Source: Clostridiaceae bacterium (GTDB lineage Bacteria; Bacillota; Clostridia; Lachnospirales; Lachnospiraceae). From it: a stretch of 21,516 nucleotides of DNA. Made by a program: the position numbers and the translations under genes. This document shows positions 1-6,509 of the stretch, piece after piece. How positions within the stretch are numbered: position 1 is the first letter of the stretch; each line of letters starts with the position of its first letter. Under the pieces are notes generated by a model. That model made no database searches. It was given only the letters and a program-made list of their open reading frames with translations, and was not told the DNA's origin. The stretch spans positions 1 to 21,516 of the forward strand of contig JAGZXV010000085.1 of assembly GCA_018378255.1 (NCBI GenBank), written 5' to 3'.

Positions 1-499
1 TATGCAGAATACGGACATCATACCGCCATGGCTGGAATTCATTAAACTGTCGGACCCCTCTTATGTTGCACTCATCTTCCAGCTGCTCATTCTGGAATTC
101 GCCATTGACGGACTTCGTCTGGCCGCAGTCAACACTCCCAGCATGCTGACCACACCTTTGAGTGTTATAGCCGGTATTGTACTGGGGGAATATTCAGTAA
201 AATCGGGTTGGTTTAACAGTGAAACCATGCTGTATATGGCATTCGTTACGGTCGCCAACTACTCCCAGGCCAGCTTTGAGCTGGGATATGCTCTAAAATT
301 CATGCGTATTATCCTGCTGATATTGACTGCTGTCTTTAATATTTATGGATATATCGCCGGAATTATCATATCCGTCTGCGCTATTGTGTTTAACAAAACG
401 ATCGCCGGAAAGAGTTATATTTACCCTCTGTTCCCATTTAATTTTAAGGCACTGAAAAACAGATTTACCAGGGGGCGGCTGCCTCATCAGGAAAAATAG
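1..499 (+). CDS. spoVAF: Spore germination protein, SpoVAF/GerA family, C-terminal part (5' end outside window)
   Basis: This is the C-terminal ~165 residues of a membrane protein of the SpoVAF/GerA family. GerA proteins form A subunits of spore germinant receptors; SpoVAF is the paralogue encoded with the SpoVA dipicolinic-acid channel. The frame is open from the left edge, so the Met at position 2 is probably internal. Visible features are several hydrophobic spans and family-like blocks: AAVNTPSMLTTPLSVIAG followed by VLGEYSVKSGWF, then a Tyr-Ser...SFELGYALKFMR stretch, and near the end a YPLFPFNFKALKNRF segment. The VNTP and PFNFKA blocks resemble SpoVAF more than classical GerAA, judged from memory of the family. 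It ends with a basic tail and TAG at 497-499. The rest of the gene and any spoVA genes lie outside the window. A generic GerA-type A subunit is the alternative. Confidence 0.75.
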   Translation, partial: MQNTDIIPPWLEFIKLSDPSYVALIFQLLILEFAIDGLRLAAVNTPSMLTTPLSVIAGIVLGEYSVKSGWFNSETMLYMAFVTVANYSQASFELGYALKFMRIILLILTAVFNIYGYIAGIIISVCAIVFNKTIAGKSYIYPLFPFNFKALKNRFTRGRLPHQEK

Positions 500-629
500 G
501 CCAGGGTATTAATTGGATTTAAGTGAGAAAGTTACGCAGGGAAACTGACGTTCTCCAGGTCTGTTAATCAGATGCATTTTGAGGGGGATATAGATATTTT
601 TCAGATTTGTTTATTTTATACCATCTCCA

Positions 630-687
630 TTTTTAACATCAAACGTGAAGGCATTTTCGAAAAAGCCTTCACGTTTGATGTTAAAAA
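630..687. repeat. 58-bp near-perfect palindrome, possible terminator
   Basis: Positions 630-652 are the exact reverse complement of 665-687 (23 bp). The 12-base centre is itself self-complementary except for one pair, so the whole 58 bp is a palindrome with one mismatch. It sits between the spoVAF-like gene (ends 499) and fumC (minus strand, ends 715). It could act as a shared terminator, but no clean T-run follows the stem on either strand. Half of this sequence recurs at 6072-6113, so it is better called a dispersed palindromic repeat. Confidence 0.8.
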
Positions 688-714
688 ATATCGTTTTTCA
701 TCTTCTTTCAAAAA

Positions 715-2088
715 CTACAAAGGATGCACCATATTCTCCGGTTTCACATAAGCATCAAATTCCTCTGCCTTCAATAACCCCAGCGCCACAGCCGCCTCTT
801 TCAGCGTGATTCCCTCTTTATAAGCCAGTTTTGCGATTTTGGCTGCATTTTCATATCCTACATAAGGGTTGAGTGCTGTAACCAGCATCAGTGACTGATC
901 CAGGTATTCTTTAATCTTTTTCTCATTCGGCTTAATTCCCACCGCACAGTTATTATGAAAGGATACAATCGCTCCAGAAAGCAGGGATACGGACTGGAGG
1001 AAATTATAAATGCAGACAGGCATATATACATTCAGTTCAAAATTGCCCTGAGAGGCCGCAAAACCGACAGCTACATCGTTGGCAATTACCTGGCAGGCCA
1101 CCATGGTCATGGCCTCACACTGGGTCGGATTCACCTTTCCCGGCATGATGGAACTTCCCGGCTCATTTTCAGGAATTAGTAATTCACCGATTCCGCAGCG
1201 AGGGCCGCTGGATAACAGTCTCACATCATTGGCTATTTTAAGCAGGTTTGCAGCCAGCGCTTTCAGAGCGCCGTGGGCAAAAACAAGAGCGTCCTTGCTT
1301 GTGAGGGAATGGAATTTGTTGTCCGCTGTTTTAAATCGTTTTCCGGTAAGTTTTGAGATTTCTGCTGCGGAGGATTCGCCGAAATCAGACGGGGCATTTA
1401 AACCGGTTCCCACTGCAGTGCCTCCTAATGCCAGCTCTCTCACGCCTTCCAAAGAAGTCACAATCATCTCTCTTGTTTTAACCAGCATTTCTTTCCATCC
1501 ACTGATTTCCTGTCCCAGTGTAATGGGGGTTGCGTCCTGAAGATGGGTTCTTCCGGTCTTAATAATTCCCTCATAGGCATGTTCCAGACGGTCAAATGTG
1601 GCAGTCAGCAAATCAATGGCAGGAAGCAGCTTGTCCTCAATTTCAACAACTGCCGCTATATGCATCGCTGTTGGAAATGTATCATTAGAACTCTGGGATT
1701 TGTTCACATGGTCATTGGGATGGACCTTCTTCTCCCCAAGTATTTCATTGGCACGGTTGGCGATCACTTCATTCAAATTCATGTTGGACTGAGTACCGCT
1801 GCCTGTCTGCCATACAACCAGCGGGAAATGGTCATCCAGTTTTCCTGCATAAACCTCATCACAGGCTGCACAAACAGCCTCTGCCAGGCTGTGTTCCAGC
1901 TTTCCTGACTTTTCATTGGCAATCGCTGCCGCCTTCTTTAAAATGGCAAACGCGCGGATCACTTCCAGCGGTATCTTTTCAGTTCCTATCTTAAAATTCT
2001 CAAAACTTCTCTGTGTCTGTGCCCCCCAATAACGGTCGGCCGGCACTTTCACCTCTCCCATGGTATCATGTTCAATTCTGTATTCCAT
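715..2088 (-). CDS. fumC: Class II fumarate hydratase
   Basis: Fumarase catalyses the reversible hydration of fumarate to (S)-malate in the cytoplasm, in the central carbon pathway. The 457-residue length is normal for the class II, iron-independent, homotetrameric enzyme. Family blocks are all present: TGSGTQSNMN (about residues 95-104), SQSSNDTFP (131-139), GRTHLQDATP (179-188) with the conserved His, and the fumarase/aspartase signature GSSIMPGKVNP (311-321). The Met start at 2088 is preceded by a GGAGG Shine-Dalgarno 6-7 bases upstream. It appears monocistronic: the plus-strand spoVAF-like gene converges from one side and the DUF3842 gene diverges on the other. Aspartase is a relative, but the overall match favours FumC. 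Confidence 0.95.
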   Translation of the reverse strand: MEYRIEHDTMGEVKVPADRYWGAQTQRSFENFKIGTEKIPLEVIRAFAILKKAAAIANEKSGKLEHSLAEAVCAACDEVYAGKLDDHFPLVVWQTGSGTQSNMNLNEVIANRANEILGEKKVHPNDHVNKSQSSNDTFPTAMHIAAVVEIEDKLLPAIDLLTATFDRLEHAYEGIIKTGRTHLQDATPITLGQEISGWKEMLVKTREMIVTSLEGVRELALGGTAVGTGLNAPSDFGESSAAEISKLTGKRFKTADNKFHSLTSKDALVFAHGALKALAANLLKIANDVRLLSSGPRCGIGELLIPENEPGSSIMPGKVNPTQCEAMTMVACQVIANDVAVGFAASQGNFELNVYMPVCIYNFLQSVSLLSGAIVSFHNNCAVGIKPNEKKIKEYLDQSLMLVTALNPYVGYENAAKIAKLAYKEGITLKEAAVALGLLKAEEFDAYVKPENMVHPL

Positions 2089-2152
2089 TTTTCCTCCATT
2101 CCGCCTTCCTTTAATCCCGGCTCTGTATCTTTTAAGCTGATTATTTCAATTG

Positions 2153-2158
2153 ATTATA
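2153..2158 (-). promoter_or_regulatory. Likely -10 box of fumC promoter
   Basis: Read on the minus strand this is TATAAT, about 65 bases upstream of the fumC start codon. I see no good TTGACA at 16-18 bases, so the -35 is weak or absent. Assigned mainly on the exact -10 match. Confidence 0.4.
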
Positions 2159-2184
2159 CTACATTTGGCTGAATTTTTCCACAC

Positions 2185-2213
2185 TTGCATAATCTGCGCA
2201 TATCCTATAAAAT
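2185..2213 (+). promoter_or_regulatory. Possible sigma-A promoter of the DUF3842 gene
   Basis: TTGCAT at 2185-2190 is followed after 17 bases by TAAAAT (2208-2213). This is a fair but not strong sigma-A pair, about 70 bases before the start codon at 2284. It is divergent from the fumC promoter. Confidence 0.35.
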
Positions 2214-2283
2214 AGTGCCATGATAAAACCAATAAGTAAATTTAATCGGATCATTACAATCAGATAAGGAATGAGAGGTCATT

Positions 2284-2706
2284 ATGAAAATTATCGTTAT
2301 TGACGGCCAGGGCGGAAAAATGGGAAAATCCATCATTGAGCAATTAAAAAAATCCCATCCGGACCTGGAATTGATCGCCATAGGAACCAACAGTATTGCA
2401 ACTGCCGCCATGCTGAAAGCCGGCGCGGATTATGGGGCTACAGGAGAAAACCCTGCAATTGTCAACAGCCAGGACGCCGATGTTATCATCGGGCCCATCG
2501 GCATTGTTATTGCCAATTCCCTGTTAGGAGAGATCACACCCGCCATGGCAGTTTCCATCGGCTCCAGCCATGCCCATAAAATATTGATACCGGTAAACCG
2601 GTGCAATCACCATGTGGTTGGCTGCAAACAACTGTCCTCCGGCGATTACATCAGAGAATCCATCGAATATCTGGATGACTTTATCTCCTCCCGCAGTCAG
2701 AGATAG
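2284..2706 (+). CDS. DUF3842 family protein
   Basis: A 140-residue soluble protein of a family restricted mostly to Clostridia, which I recognise as DUF3842; no function is established. The N-terminus MKIIVIDGQGGKMGKSI forms a beta strand followed by a glycine-rich GQGGxMG loop, as in Rossmann-type nucleotide-binding folds. A second block, ADVIIGPIGIVIANSLLGEITP, and a late HKILIPVNRCNHHVVGC segment carry two adjacent His and two Cys. There is no signal peptide or membrane span. The start is supported by GAGAGG about 6 bases upstream. It stands alone on the plus strand and is followed by a strong stem-loop terminator at 2740-2786. The nucleotide-binding role is inference from the glycine loop only. 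Confidence 0.85.
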   Translation: MKIIVIDGQGGKMGKSIIEQLKKSHPDLELIAIGTNSIATAAMLKAGADYGATGENPAIVNSQDADVIIGPIGIVIANSLLGEITPAMAVSIGSSHAHKILIPVNRCNHHVVGCKQLSSGDYIRESIEYLDDFISSRSQR

Positions 2707-2739
2707 CGGCGGAACACGGCAGCCGGGAATTCCATAAAA

Positions 2740-2786
2740 AAAAGCTGGGATTAAGCGTTGTGGTTACACACGTAATCCCAGCTTTT
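2740..2786. terminator. Bidirectional rho-independent terminator
   Basis: A 14-bp perfect stem (2740-2753 with 2773-2786) is flanked by A-runs on the left and T-rich DNA on the right. It can end the DUF3842 transcript on the plus strand and the isomerase/cupin operon on the minus strand, where eight T residues follow the stem. Confidence 0.85.
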
Positions 2787-2813
2787 ATGTTTTAAAAGCT
2801 CAAGCCCTGAACG

Positions 2814-2835
2814 GCAGGCCTCATATCAGGCCTGC
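2814..2835. repeat. Small hairpin after the isomerase stop codon
   Basis: GCAGGCC and GGCCTGC form a 7-bp perfect stem with an 8-base loop, a few bases past the isomerase stop on the minus strand. It has no T-run; it may help protect the 3' end of the transcript. Confidence 0.45.
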
Positions 2836-2838
2836 TCC

Positions 2839-3678
2839 TTAAACCTCATCATAAATTTTCTGCAAATACTGAACATCGCTGTGATAACGGTCAGCATTAG
2901 AATTTTCAAGCAGCATGGTAACATATGGTTTGTTTTCCTTCAGATATTTCATCACCGGCTTATAATTGAACATGCCTTCACCCACATGGGCAAACTTGGG
3001 GCGGCCATTATCCAATACAAAATCCTTTACATGCACCATAGTGATCCTGTCCCCATAAAACGCCAGCGCCCGCTCTACAATCTCTTCCTGCTTCATATAA
3101 TTTTCACTGCTGATCAAATTCACGGGATCGAAAATAGCCTCAACATTGGGGGAATCGATATCATCCAGAAAACGTTTCATCATCTCAGGACAATATAATG
3201 TGTGGTTATGTACTGCTTCTACGCCTACGATCATGCCTAATTTTTCGGCAGCGCTTACAATTTCCCTCATACTTTTTAAAAATAACTGGTAGCAGCCTTC
3301 CGTGAAGGTATAAGGAGCCAGTTCATAGTTTACATCATAGCGGCCGGTTTCCGTACCTACCATATCGGCTCCAATCGCTTTCGCATATTTTAAATGCTCG
3401 ATGAATTTATGAACCTCTGCCCTCCTTCTAGTCTCATCCGGGTTCACAGGATTGATATAGCAGCCCAGAATCGCCACATGGATTCCACGCTCCTTTAACT
3501 TGCTGCTGATCATACGGCCAAATCCCGGAGAATAATGGCCATAGTTAAAATCATACCCTGTAATCGATTTGCCAAAAGCAAGCTGGATCTGATCTACTCC
3601 ATGTGCCTTTACCGCATCAAAAACCGTATCAAAATCGCCTTTTGGGCAAAGATCGTGACATCTCATACCATAATTCAT
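2839..3678 (-). CDS. Sugar phosphate isomerase/epimerase (xylose-isomerase-like TIM barrel)
   Basis: A 279-residue TIM-barrel protein of the AP-endonuclease-2/xylose-isomerase-like superfamily, whose members isomerise or epimerise sugars and cyclitols using a divalent metal. The expected metal ligands are visible in order at strand ends: Glu154 in VGVEAVHNH, Asp184 in AIFDPVN, His216 in MVHVKDF and Glu258 in MLLENS. HVGEGMFNY (231-239) is the usual loop near the active site. The substrate cannot be read from the sequence. It is the second gene of a minus-strand operon, 21 bases after the cupin gene, and is followed by a hairpin and terminator. Myo-inositol or ketose pathways are possible, but no neighbouring transporter or kinase confirms this. 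Confidence 0.85.
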   Translation of the reverse strand: MNYGMRCHDLCPKGDFDTVFDAVKAHGVDQIQLAFGKSITGYDFNYGHYSPGFGRMISSKLKERGIHVAILGCYINPVNPDETRRRAEVHKFIEHLKYAKAIGADMVGTETGRYDVNYELAPYTFTEGCYQLFLKSMREIVSAAEKLGMIVGVEAVHNHTLYCPEMMKRFLDDIDSPNVEAIFDPVNLISSENYMKQEEIVERALAFYGDRITMVHVKDFVLDNGRPKFAHVGEGMFNYKPVMKYLKENKPYVTMLLENSNADRYHSDVQYLQKIYDEV

Positions 3679-3699
3679 ACTAAATTACCGCCTTTTTTA

Positions 3700-4023
3700 T
3701 TATACAAAATCTTTTCTCATCGGAGTAAAAATATCCAAAAGCATAGTTTCTTCCAGAGCTACCACACCGTGAGGAACATCCGGGGCCACATAATAGGTAT
3801 CTCCTGCCACCAGAACTTTATCTTCCTTTCCCTCTTCCTGGAATAAAAGAGAACCGGAAATCAAATAACCAATCTGCTCATGAGGATGGCTGTGTTTTGC
3901 TCCAACTGCTCCTTTATCAAAATGGAGTTCTACCGACATCAGATTCTCACTGTAGGCCAGCACTTTACGAACAACGCCGCCGCCCAGATCTGTCAATTCA
4001 ATGTTTTTGTTTTCTACATACAT
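3700..4023 (-). CDS. Small cupin-domain protein
   Basis: A 107-residue single-domain cupin, a beta-barrel fold that often binds a metal and small sugars or acids. Cupin motif 1 appears as HSHPHEQIGYLISG with His44, His46 and Glu49; motif 2 as PDVPHGV with His85. I start it at 4023, because AAAGGAGAA lies about 8 bases before that ATG; an upstream in-frame ATG at 4068 overlaps the operator and has no such site. It is the first gene of an operon with the TIM-barrel isomerase, so it may bind or isomerise a related sugar, as do small cupins such as KdgF. That role is inference. Confidence 0.8.
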   Translation of the reverse strand: MYVENKNIELTDLGGGVVRKVLAYSENLMSVELHFDKGAVGAKHSHPHEQIGYLISGSLLFQEEGKEDKVLVAGDTYYVAPDVPHGVVALEETMLLDIFTPMRKDFV

Positions 4024-4039
4024 AATCCATTCTCCTTTT

Positions 4040-4055
4040 TTGTAAGTATTTACAA
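4040..4055. promoter_or_regulatory. Candidate operator before the cupin/isomerase operon
   Basis: TTGTAA and TTACAA form 6-bp inverted arms around a 4-base centre, immediately before the ribosome binding site and downstream of a TATAAT at 4071-4076 (minus strand). The position suits a repressor. The family of the regulator is unknown; TGTAA...TTACA half sites occur in several GntR-type operators. Confidence 0.45.
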
Positions 4056-4070
4056 TTAATTTTATCATAC

Positions 4071-4076
4071 ATTATA
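4071..4076 (-). promoter_or_regulatory. -10 box of the cupin/isomerase operon
   Basis: TATAAT on the minus strand, about 48 bases before the cupin start. No convincing -35 at 17 bases, so activation or a weak promoter is possible. Confidence 0.45.
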
Positions 4077-4248
4077 CGAAATGCAAGCAAAAGAATTCCA
4101 GATATGATGATTCCAAATCTGCATTTAACCGCCCTGCGCCACCATTCCTGCCTGTAGATGACCGCTTCTTCGGCATATTTTCTACCGCCTTTCTGTGCTC
4201 TTGAGTATTTTTATATCTCAGTACAAACGTTCCACTGGAACAAAAATA

Positions 4249-4280
4249 CCGCCCCATGACAACTTTTCGTCACGGAGCGG
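4249..4280 (-). terminator. Terminator of guaB
   Basis: A 12-bp stem (4249-4260 with 4269-4280), including two G-T pairs, with an 8-base loop. Read on the minus strand it lies about 30 bases after the guaB stop and is followed by TATTTTTG. Confidence 0.75.
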
Positions 4281-4308
4281 CACATGAATCCTTTTATATC
4301 CTATTCTA

Positions 4309-5763
4309 TTACTCATCAATGCTGTAGTTTGGAGCTTCCTTAGTGATATGAATATCATGAGGATGGCTTTCTTTCAGAGAAGCGGCTGATATTTTAACAA
4401 ATCTGCCGTTTTCCTGTAATGCAGGAACCGTCTGCGCTCCGCAGTATCCCATACCGGAACGAAGTCCGCCAAGCATCTGGAATACGGTGTCTTCAACAAG
4501 GCCCTTATAAGCCACACGGCCTTCCACGCCCTCCGGAACCAGCTTCTTCGCATCAGACTGGAAGTATCTGTCCTTACTTCCGTTTTCCATAGCTGCGATG
4601 GAACCCATGCCTCGGTAAACTTTATACTTTCTTCCCTGATATAATTCGAAAGTTCCCGGGCTCTCGTCACAGCCTGCAAACAGACTTCCCATCATACAAA
4701 CGCTTCCTCCGGCAGCAATCGCCTTCGTCAAATCTCCGGAATACTTAATGCCGCCGTCTGCAATAATCGGGATTCCATACTCCTTAGCAACCGCATAGCA
4801 GTCCATAATTGCGCTGATCTGAGGTACGCCAATACCGGCAACCACACGTGTAGTACAGATGGAACCAGGTCCGATACCAACTTTGACCGCATCCACGCCT
4901 GCTTCGATCAGAGCTTTGGCCGCCTCTCCGGTTGCCACATTGCCTGCGATAACCTGAAGATCCGGATAATTCTCTTTAATCATCTTTACGCAGCGGATTA
5001 CATTGGCTGAATGTCCGTGAGCGGAATCCAGTACAACCACGTCTACCTTAGCGTCTACAAGAGCAGATACACGGTCCAGTACGTTGGCAGTAATACCAAC
5101 CGCAGCGCCGCAGAGAAGTCTTCCCTGTTCGTCTTTTGCTGAAAATGGATACTTAATCTGCTTCTCAATATCCTTGATTGTGATCAGGCCCTTTAAATTA
5201 AAATCATCATCCACAATTGGAAGTTTTTCAACTCTGGCTTTTGCCAGAATCTTCTTAGCCTCCATCAGGGTAATTCCTTCCTTAGCAGTAACTAAATGCT
5301 CGGAAGTCATACATTCCTTAATCTTTCTGGAAAAGTCCTCTTCAAATTTTAGGTCACGGTTGGTGATAATGCCAACCAGTTTTTTTCCTTCTGTAATCGG
5401 AACACCGGAAATTCTGAATTTTCCCATCAGTTCATCTGCATCTTTCAATGTATGTTCCGGGGATAAATAAAATGGGTCTGTGATAACGCCGTTTTCCGAA
5501 CGTTTTACCTTATCTACCTCTTCCGCCTGTGCTTCAATGGACATATTCTTATGAATAATTCCAATACCGCCCTGTCTTGCCATAGCAATGGCCATTCTGT
5601 GCTCGGTAACAGTATCCATACCAGCGCTCATCAGCGGAATGTTCAATTTAATTTTTTTAGTCAGGTATGTGGTCAGATCAACTTGATTGGGAATTACCTC
5701 TGAATACGCTGGAACCAAGAGGACATCATCAAAAGTAATGCCTTCACCAATAATTGTACCCAT
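4309..5763 (-). CDS. guaB: Inosine-5'-monophosphate dehydrogenase
   Basis: IMPDH oxidises IMP to XMP with NAD+, the committed step of guanine nucleotide synthesis, in the cytoplasm. The 484-residue length is standard for the bacterial enzyme. The catalytic loop GIGPGSICTTRVVAG contains the active-site Cys303. Two CBS domains are inserted in the TIM barrel (roughly residues 95-150 and 155-205). The ADGGIKYSGD and MGSLFAG blocks near the phosphate site and the YRGMGS segment of the flap region are also present. The start at 5763 follows an AGAGGA site. It is transcribed alone from a clear sigma-A promoter and ends at its own terminator. GMP reductase is a paralogue, but it lacks CBS domains. 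Confidence 0.97.
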   Translation of the reverse strand: MGTIIGEGITFDDVLLVPAYSEVIPNQVDLTTYLTKKIKLNIPLMSAGMDTVTEHRMAIAMARQGGIGIIHKNMSIEAQAEEVDKVKRSENGVITDPFYLSPEHTLKDADELMGKFRISGVPITEGKKLVGIITNRDLKFEEDFSRKIKECMTSEHLVTAKEGITLMEAKKILAKARVEKLPIVDDDFNLKGLITIKDIEKQIKYPFSAKDEQGRLLCGAAVGITANVLDRVSALVDAKVDVVVLDSAHGHSANVIRCVKMIKENYPDLQVIAGNVATGEAAKALIEAGVDAVKVGIGPGSICTTRVVAGIGVPQISAIMDCYAVAKEYGIPIIADGGIKYSGDLTKAIAAGGSVCMMGSLFAGCDESPGTFELYQGRKYKVYRGMGSIAAMENGSKDRYFQSDAKKLVPEGVEGRVAYKGLVEDTVFQMLGGLRSGMGYCGAQTVPALQENGRFVKISAASLKESHPHDIHITKEAPNYSIDE

Positions 5764-5802
5764 TAATTTTTCCTCTCTTTCTTGTAGTGTTTATTAATTT
5801 TA

Positions 5803-5831
5803 TTAATAACTGTGTTGCTGTTAGTTATTAA
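5803..5831. promoter_or_regulatory. Inverted repeat over the guaB transcription start
   Basis: TTAATAACT (5803-5811) and AGTTATTAA (5823-5831) are exact inverted 9-mers with an 11-base spacer. They begin at the -10 box and cover the predicted start point, a position typical of a repressor operator. Confidence 0.4.
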
Positions 5832-5859
5832 GTCTAGCAAATTTTAGATTGCTTGTCAA
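5831..5859 (-). promoter_or_regulatory. Sigma-A promoter of guaB
   Basis: On the minus strand TTGACA (5854-5859) is separated by 17 bases from TAGACT (5831-5836). The start codon is about 67 bases further on. Confidence 0.75.
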
Positions 5860-5940
5860 ACACATTTTTACACTTTTTGTCCGTGTACCAAATAACAGGT
5901 GTTGTTTGAATCTTTATTTAAGCGATTTGGTGAAAGTAAC

Positions 5941-5998
5941 GCCTGTAAGAAGGGGAACCTGGGGCAGAGGACAAGGCCAGGTTCCCCTTCTTACAGGC
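5941..5998. repeat. Perfect 22-bp hairpin
   Basis: 5941-5962 and 5977-5998 are exact reverse complements with a 14-base purine-rich loop. The stem overlaps the last two bases of the outer 13-bp repeat. There is no T-run, so it is not a typical terminator. Confidence 0.85.
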
Positions 5999-6018
5999 TG
6001 TGTACTGAGTGCGCTGAG

Positions 6019-6024
6019 TATAAT
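6019..6024 (+). promoter_or_regulatory. Possible -10 box inside the repeat element
   Basis: TATAAT on the plus strand, just after the 22-bp hairpin and pointing into the long palindrome. No good -35 is seen at 17 bases. It could drive a structured RNA across 6070-6510. Confidence 0.25.
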
Positions 6025-6071
6025 AAAGATTTTTGAGGGTAAAAGAGGAGAAAGAGCAAAGGTAAATTATT

Positions 6072-6113
6072 AAGGCTTTTTCGAAAATGCCTTGACGTTT
6101 GATGCTAAATTTT
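6072..6113. repeat. Half copy of the 630-687 palindrome
   Basis: This stretch matches 648-689 with only a handful of differences across about 40 bases, including the AAGGC...TCGAAAA...GCCTT core and GACGTTTGATG. The left half of the palindrome is missing here. Confidence 0.7.
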
Positions 6114-6162
6114 CAAATAATTTACAAAATTGTTTTTAAATACCTTAAACCAGAGAAGACCA

Positions 6163-6499
6163 GCAGGGAAGCGGGGAGTCCGGATGGCGGGGAAGAAGGC
6201 CAGGGGAGAGGAGCCGGAGAAATCAACGATACAGGGGTCGTGTGGAAACCGTTTAGTTGAACTTAGGTTTTCAGTATGAAAGAAGGCGGGCAGAAACTGA
6301 AATTCCGAATCAGTTTCTGAGATGCCCCTGAACGGTGAAGTCATGAGGAGTTCACCGTGAATGGGCATCGGACCGCCTTCTTTTATGCTGAAAGCCTTAG
6401 TTCCACTTAACGGTTGGAATCAGATCCCTGTATCGTTGGTTTCCCCGGTTCCTCTCCCCTGGCCTTCTTCCCCGCCATCCGGACTCCCCGCTTCCCTGC
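6163..6499. repeat. Long palindrome with 129-nt arms and two apical hairpins
   Basis: The left arm 6163-6291 and right arm 6371-6499 are reverse complements without gaps at about 112 of 129 positions. The outer 50 bp (6163-6212 with 6450-6499) are perfect. The apex holds two further stem-loops: 6291-6319 (10-bp perfect stem) and 6321-6369 (7 bp plus 8 bp with a small internal bulge). A transcript or single strand could fold into a long stem with a forked tip. Open frames on both strands here share a peptide only because of the inverted repeat, and I do not treat them as genes. Confidence 0.9.
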
Positions 6500-6509
6500 G
6501 TTACTTTCA

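Noticed and set aside
4072..4257. 61-codon minus-strand frame between guaB and the cupin gene
   Set aside because: It overlaps the guaB terminator and the cupin promoter, has no Shine-Dalgarno and has an unlikely composition.
5849..6073. 74-codon plus-strand frame across the guaB promoter and 22-bp hairpin
   Set aside because: It spans regulatory DNA and a perfect hairpin, with no ribosome binding site.
6105..6368. Open frame of 87 codons on the minus strand in the long palindrome
   Set aside because: It runs through the apex and one arm, and its C-terminal peptide is repeated by a plus-strand frame at 6414-6608 only because the DNA is an inverted repeat. No ribosome binding site and no recognisable domain.
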